Origin: Gammaproteobacteria bacterium
Lineage (GTDB): Bacteria > Pseudomonadota > Gammaproteobacteria > Pseudomonadales > M0112
Assembly: GCA_006227085.1 (NCBI GenBank)
Contig: SBFY01000073.1
Span: 1 to 14,629, forward strand
Length of the DNA: 14,629 bases
Direction of reading: 5' to 3'
Shown: positions 12,953 to 14,629 of the stretch, piece after piece
How the letters are laid out: each line of letters opens with the position of its first letter
How positions within the stretch are numbered: position 1 is the stretch's first letter
Made by a program: the position numbers and the translations under genes
Notes under the pieces: model-generated
Told to the model about the DNA's origin: nothing
The model's input: the letters and a program-made list of their open reading frames with translations, nothing else
The model's database searches: none

Positions 12953-14629
12953 GTGACGGCGAAACAGAAAAAAACTTTTTGGCGGGTGACGCCCGCAACA
13001 CTGGATTGGCAGGATGGCGCCCCCGTCTCCCGGCAGTACGGTGACATCTATTTTTCCCGCGCTGACGGCCTGGCCGAAACCCGTCATGTGTTCCTGGCCA
13101 GCAACGGCTTGCCGGAACGCTGGCAGCAGCATGGTCGCCACAATTTCACCATCGCCGAAACCGGTTTTGGCACCGGCCTGAATTTCCTCACCACCTGGCA
13201 GGCATGGTCTGGGCACATGGCTGCCAGTGGCAATAAAGAGAACTGGCTGCACTTCATCAGTGTGGAAAAGCACCCGCTGCACCCGAGTGACCTGGCGCGC
13301 GCCCATCAAGCCTTCCCCGAACTGGCCGAGTGGGCGCGTTTGCTACAGGCCGCATACCCACCGTTGCTGAAAGGTCATCACCTGCGCCGCTGGGAAGACC
13401 ACCGCATCAGCCTGCACCTGGTATTTGATGATGCCCTGCCCGCATTCGATGAACTGCTGGATGCCCCCGATCGCCCGAACCGGTGTGTCGATGCCTGGTA
13501 CCTCGATGGCTTTGCCCCGAAAAGCAATCCGGACTTGTGGCAGCCGGCATTGTTTGAGCGGATGGCACAACTCTCTGCCAGCGACGCCACTGTGGCCACC
13601 TTCAGTGCTGTCGGCGACATGCGCCGCGCACTCGAACAGGCCGGCTTCCGTGTTGAGCGTAAACCCGGCTTCGGGCAAAAGCGCCATATGACCACTGCGT
13701 GCTTTGGTAATGTCACACCATCATCCAACCCCCGCGGCCAATGGCATTTGCCGCTGGCCACCGCACCGGTGGATACACGCACGGCCATCGTGATCGGTGC
13801 CGGCATTGCCGGTGCCAGCACCGCCCACAGCCTGGCCCTGCGCGGTGTCGATGTGACTGTCATTGCACCGGAAACCAGCGATGCCGAACGCGCCTCCGGC
13901 AACCGTCACGGCATCCTGTTCCATCGCCTGCCGGCTGGCGATGGCGAGCTGGCGCGCTTCAGCCAGCAGGCCTTCCTGTACAGCAGTCACTATTACCGCC
14001 ATGCCGTGGCATCGGGTGTGTTACCGCCCACCTGCCTGCACAGCGAAGGCATGTTGCAACTGGCACCCAACGATGAGCAGGTACAACAGTGGCAGCAGTT
14101 ATGTGAAGACTATGCCGATGCAGCCGGTTTGGCGCATTGGTTAAGCAATCAAGAAGCATCCGCCATTGCAGGCCTGCCCCTGCCCGGCCCGGCCCTGCAC
14201 TGGCCGGGTTCAGCCACTATCAGCCCGACTGCAATTTGTGATGCCCTGGTTAACCACCCGCGCATCAAACGCATGACCGCGGAAGCGCATCAATTACACC
14301 GCATGAACGATCAATGGCAGGTGCTCGATGCCCACGGCAACACCATTGCCAGCACCGGCAATGTCGTGATCGCCTGTGGCACCGCCAGCAGCCGCTTTGC
14401 ACAAACCCGCTGGCTGCCCTTTAAACCCTTGCGCGGGCAAGTGAGTCACGTACCCGCTCATGCACAAAGCACACAGCTCCGCTGCGCGGTGTGCCATGAC
14501 GGTTACATCACACCGGCCAGCGATGGCATGCACTGCGTGGGCGCAACCTTTGACTTAAATGACGACAACACCGCCATCAGCGATACCAGCCATCGCGACA
14601 ACCTGACGCAACTGCAGCAGCATTGGCCC
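12953..14629 (+). CDS. mnmC: Bifunctional tRNA mnm5s2U34 biosynthesis protein MnmC (partial, C-terminus beyond the window)
   Basis: Finishes the wobble modification mnm5s2U34 of tRNAs for Lys, Glu and others: the FAD domain removes the carboxymethyl group of cmnm5s2U and the SAM domain then methylates. 559 codons run open from GTG 12953 to the right edge; E. coli MnmC has about 670 residues, so some 100 are missing. The N-terminal methyltransferase shows VSRQYGDIYFS and ETRHVFLASNGL, SAM loop AETGFGTGLNFL (from Glu69), and DAWYLDGFAPKSNPDLW (from 180), all close to E. coli. The FAD domain begins at TAIVIGAGIAGAS (277-289, GxGxxG), followed by ASGNRHGILF, PLRGQVSHVP and CHDGYITPASDG. GTG is the only plausible in-frame start; the RBS is weak (AGG 8 bases upstream). 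Its first residues are Lys-rich (TAKQKKTF). It is divergent from oppA, 44 bases away. Confidence 0.95.
   Translation, partial: MTAKQKKTFWRVTPATLDWQDGAPVSRQYGDIYFSRADGLAETRHVFLASNGLPERWQQHGRHNFTIAETGFGTGLNFLTTWQAWSGHMAASGNKENWLHFISVEKHPLHPSDLARAHQAFPELAEWARLLQAAYPPLLKGHHLRRWEDHRISLHLVFDDALPAFDELLDAPDRPNRCVDAWYLDGFAPKSNPDLWQPALFERMAQLSASDATVATFSAVGDMRRALEQAGFRVERKPGFGQKRHMTTACFGNVTPSSNPRGQWHLPLATAPVDTRTAIVIGAGIAGASTAHSLALRGVDVTVIAPETSDAERASGNRHGILFHRLPAGDGELARFSQQAFLYSSHYYRHAVASGVLPPTCLHSEGMLQLAPNDEQVQQWQQLCEDYADAAGLAHWLSNQEASAIAGLPLPGPALHWPGSATISPTAICDALVNHPRIKRMTAEAHQLHRMNDQWQVLDAHGNTIASTGNVVIACGTASSRFAQTRWLPFKPLRGQVSHVPAHAQSTQLRCAVCHDGYITPASDGMHCVGATFDLNDDNTAISDTSHRDNLTQLQQHWP

Noticed and set aside
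12966..12981. A7 run followed by T5 near the mnmC start, as a possible programmed slippage site
   Set aside because: It encodes the Lys-rich N-terminus in frame, does not match the bacterial A-AAA-AAG heptamer in phase, and the downstream zero frame is intact MnmC.
13378..13902. A 174-codon minus-strand open frame within mnmC
   Set aside because: Opposite a frame that matches MnmC residue by residue through this stretch; no independent signals.
1..14629. Defence system, toxin-antitoxin, prophage or CRISPR content
   Set aside because: Every stretch is accounted for by metabolic, membrane, transport or tRNA-modification genes; no regularly spaced repeats, integrase, transposase or nuclease-defence motifs were found.

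Overview
The window looks like chromosomal DNA from a gammaproteobacterium, probably in or near the Pseudomonadales/Oceanospirillales. The evidence is a 561-residue FadD of E. coli length divergent from a PhaJ1-type enoyl-CoA hydratase (a pairing I recall from Pseudomonas), a fused two-domain MnmC, a ClsA-type cardiolipin synthase and an E. coli-like Opp transporter. The DNA is moderately GC-rich and densely packed. I see no tRNA, rRNA, insertion sequence, CRISPR array or phage gene, and no gene-free stretch longer than about 130 bases.

Layout from left to right. (1) 1-110, minus: the start of a small secreted protein whose N-terminus resembles HvfA-type RiPP metallophore precursors, preceded by a candidate ECF/sigmaE-type promoter. 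(2) 238-3693, minus: a three-gene operon read fadD, alpha/beta-hydrolase-like protein, SAM methyltransferase, with junctions of 2 bp and an 8-bp overlap. (3) 3808-4275, plus: phaJ, divergent from fadD across 114 bp that contain a perfect inverted repeat. (4) 4277-5716, minus: cardiolipin synthase, tail to tail with phaJ. (5) 5845-6939, plus: a secreted coiled-coil protein of unknown function behind a good sigma70-type promoter. (6) 6943-12908, minus: a complete oligopeptide ABC importer, oppA-oppB-oppC-oppD-oppF, in which all four junctions are 4-base ATGA overlaps. (7) 12953 to the right edge, plus: the first 559 codons of mnmC, a GTG-started tRNA-modification gene.

How the genes work together. 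FadD activates fatty acids to acyl-CoA. PhaJ converts the beta-oxidation intermediate enoyl-CoA to (R)-3-hydroxyacyl-CoA, the usual bridge to polyhydroxyalkanoate. The two small genes behind fadD probably act on related lipids, but their substrates are unknown. OppA captures peptides in the periplasm, OppB/OppC form the channel and OppD/OppF hydrolyse ATP. MnmC finishes mnm5s2U34 in tRNA and is functionally unrelated, but its promoter region is shared with oppA.

The most unusual item is OppC: it carries about 150 extra residues in the first periplasmic loop, including what looks like a complete fibronectin type III domain. Other points worth a second look are a hydrolase-fold protein lacking the recognisable Ser-Asp-His triad, a 13-bp palindrome that embeds -10 hexamers on both strands and would give a nearly leaderless oppA mRNA, the truncated metallophore-like gene, and the uncharacterised coiled-coil protein.
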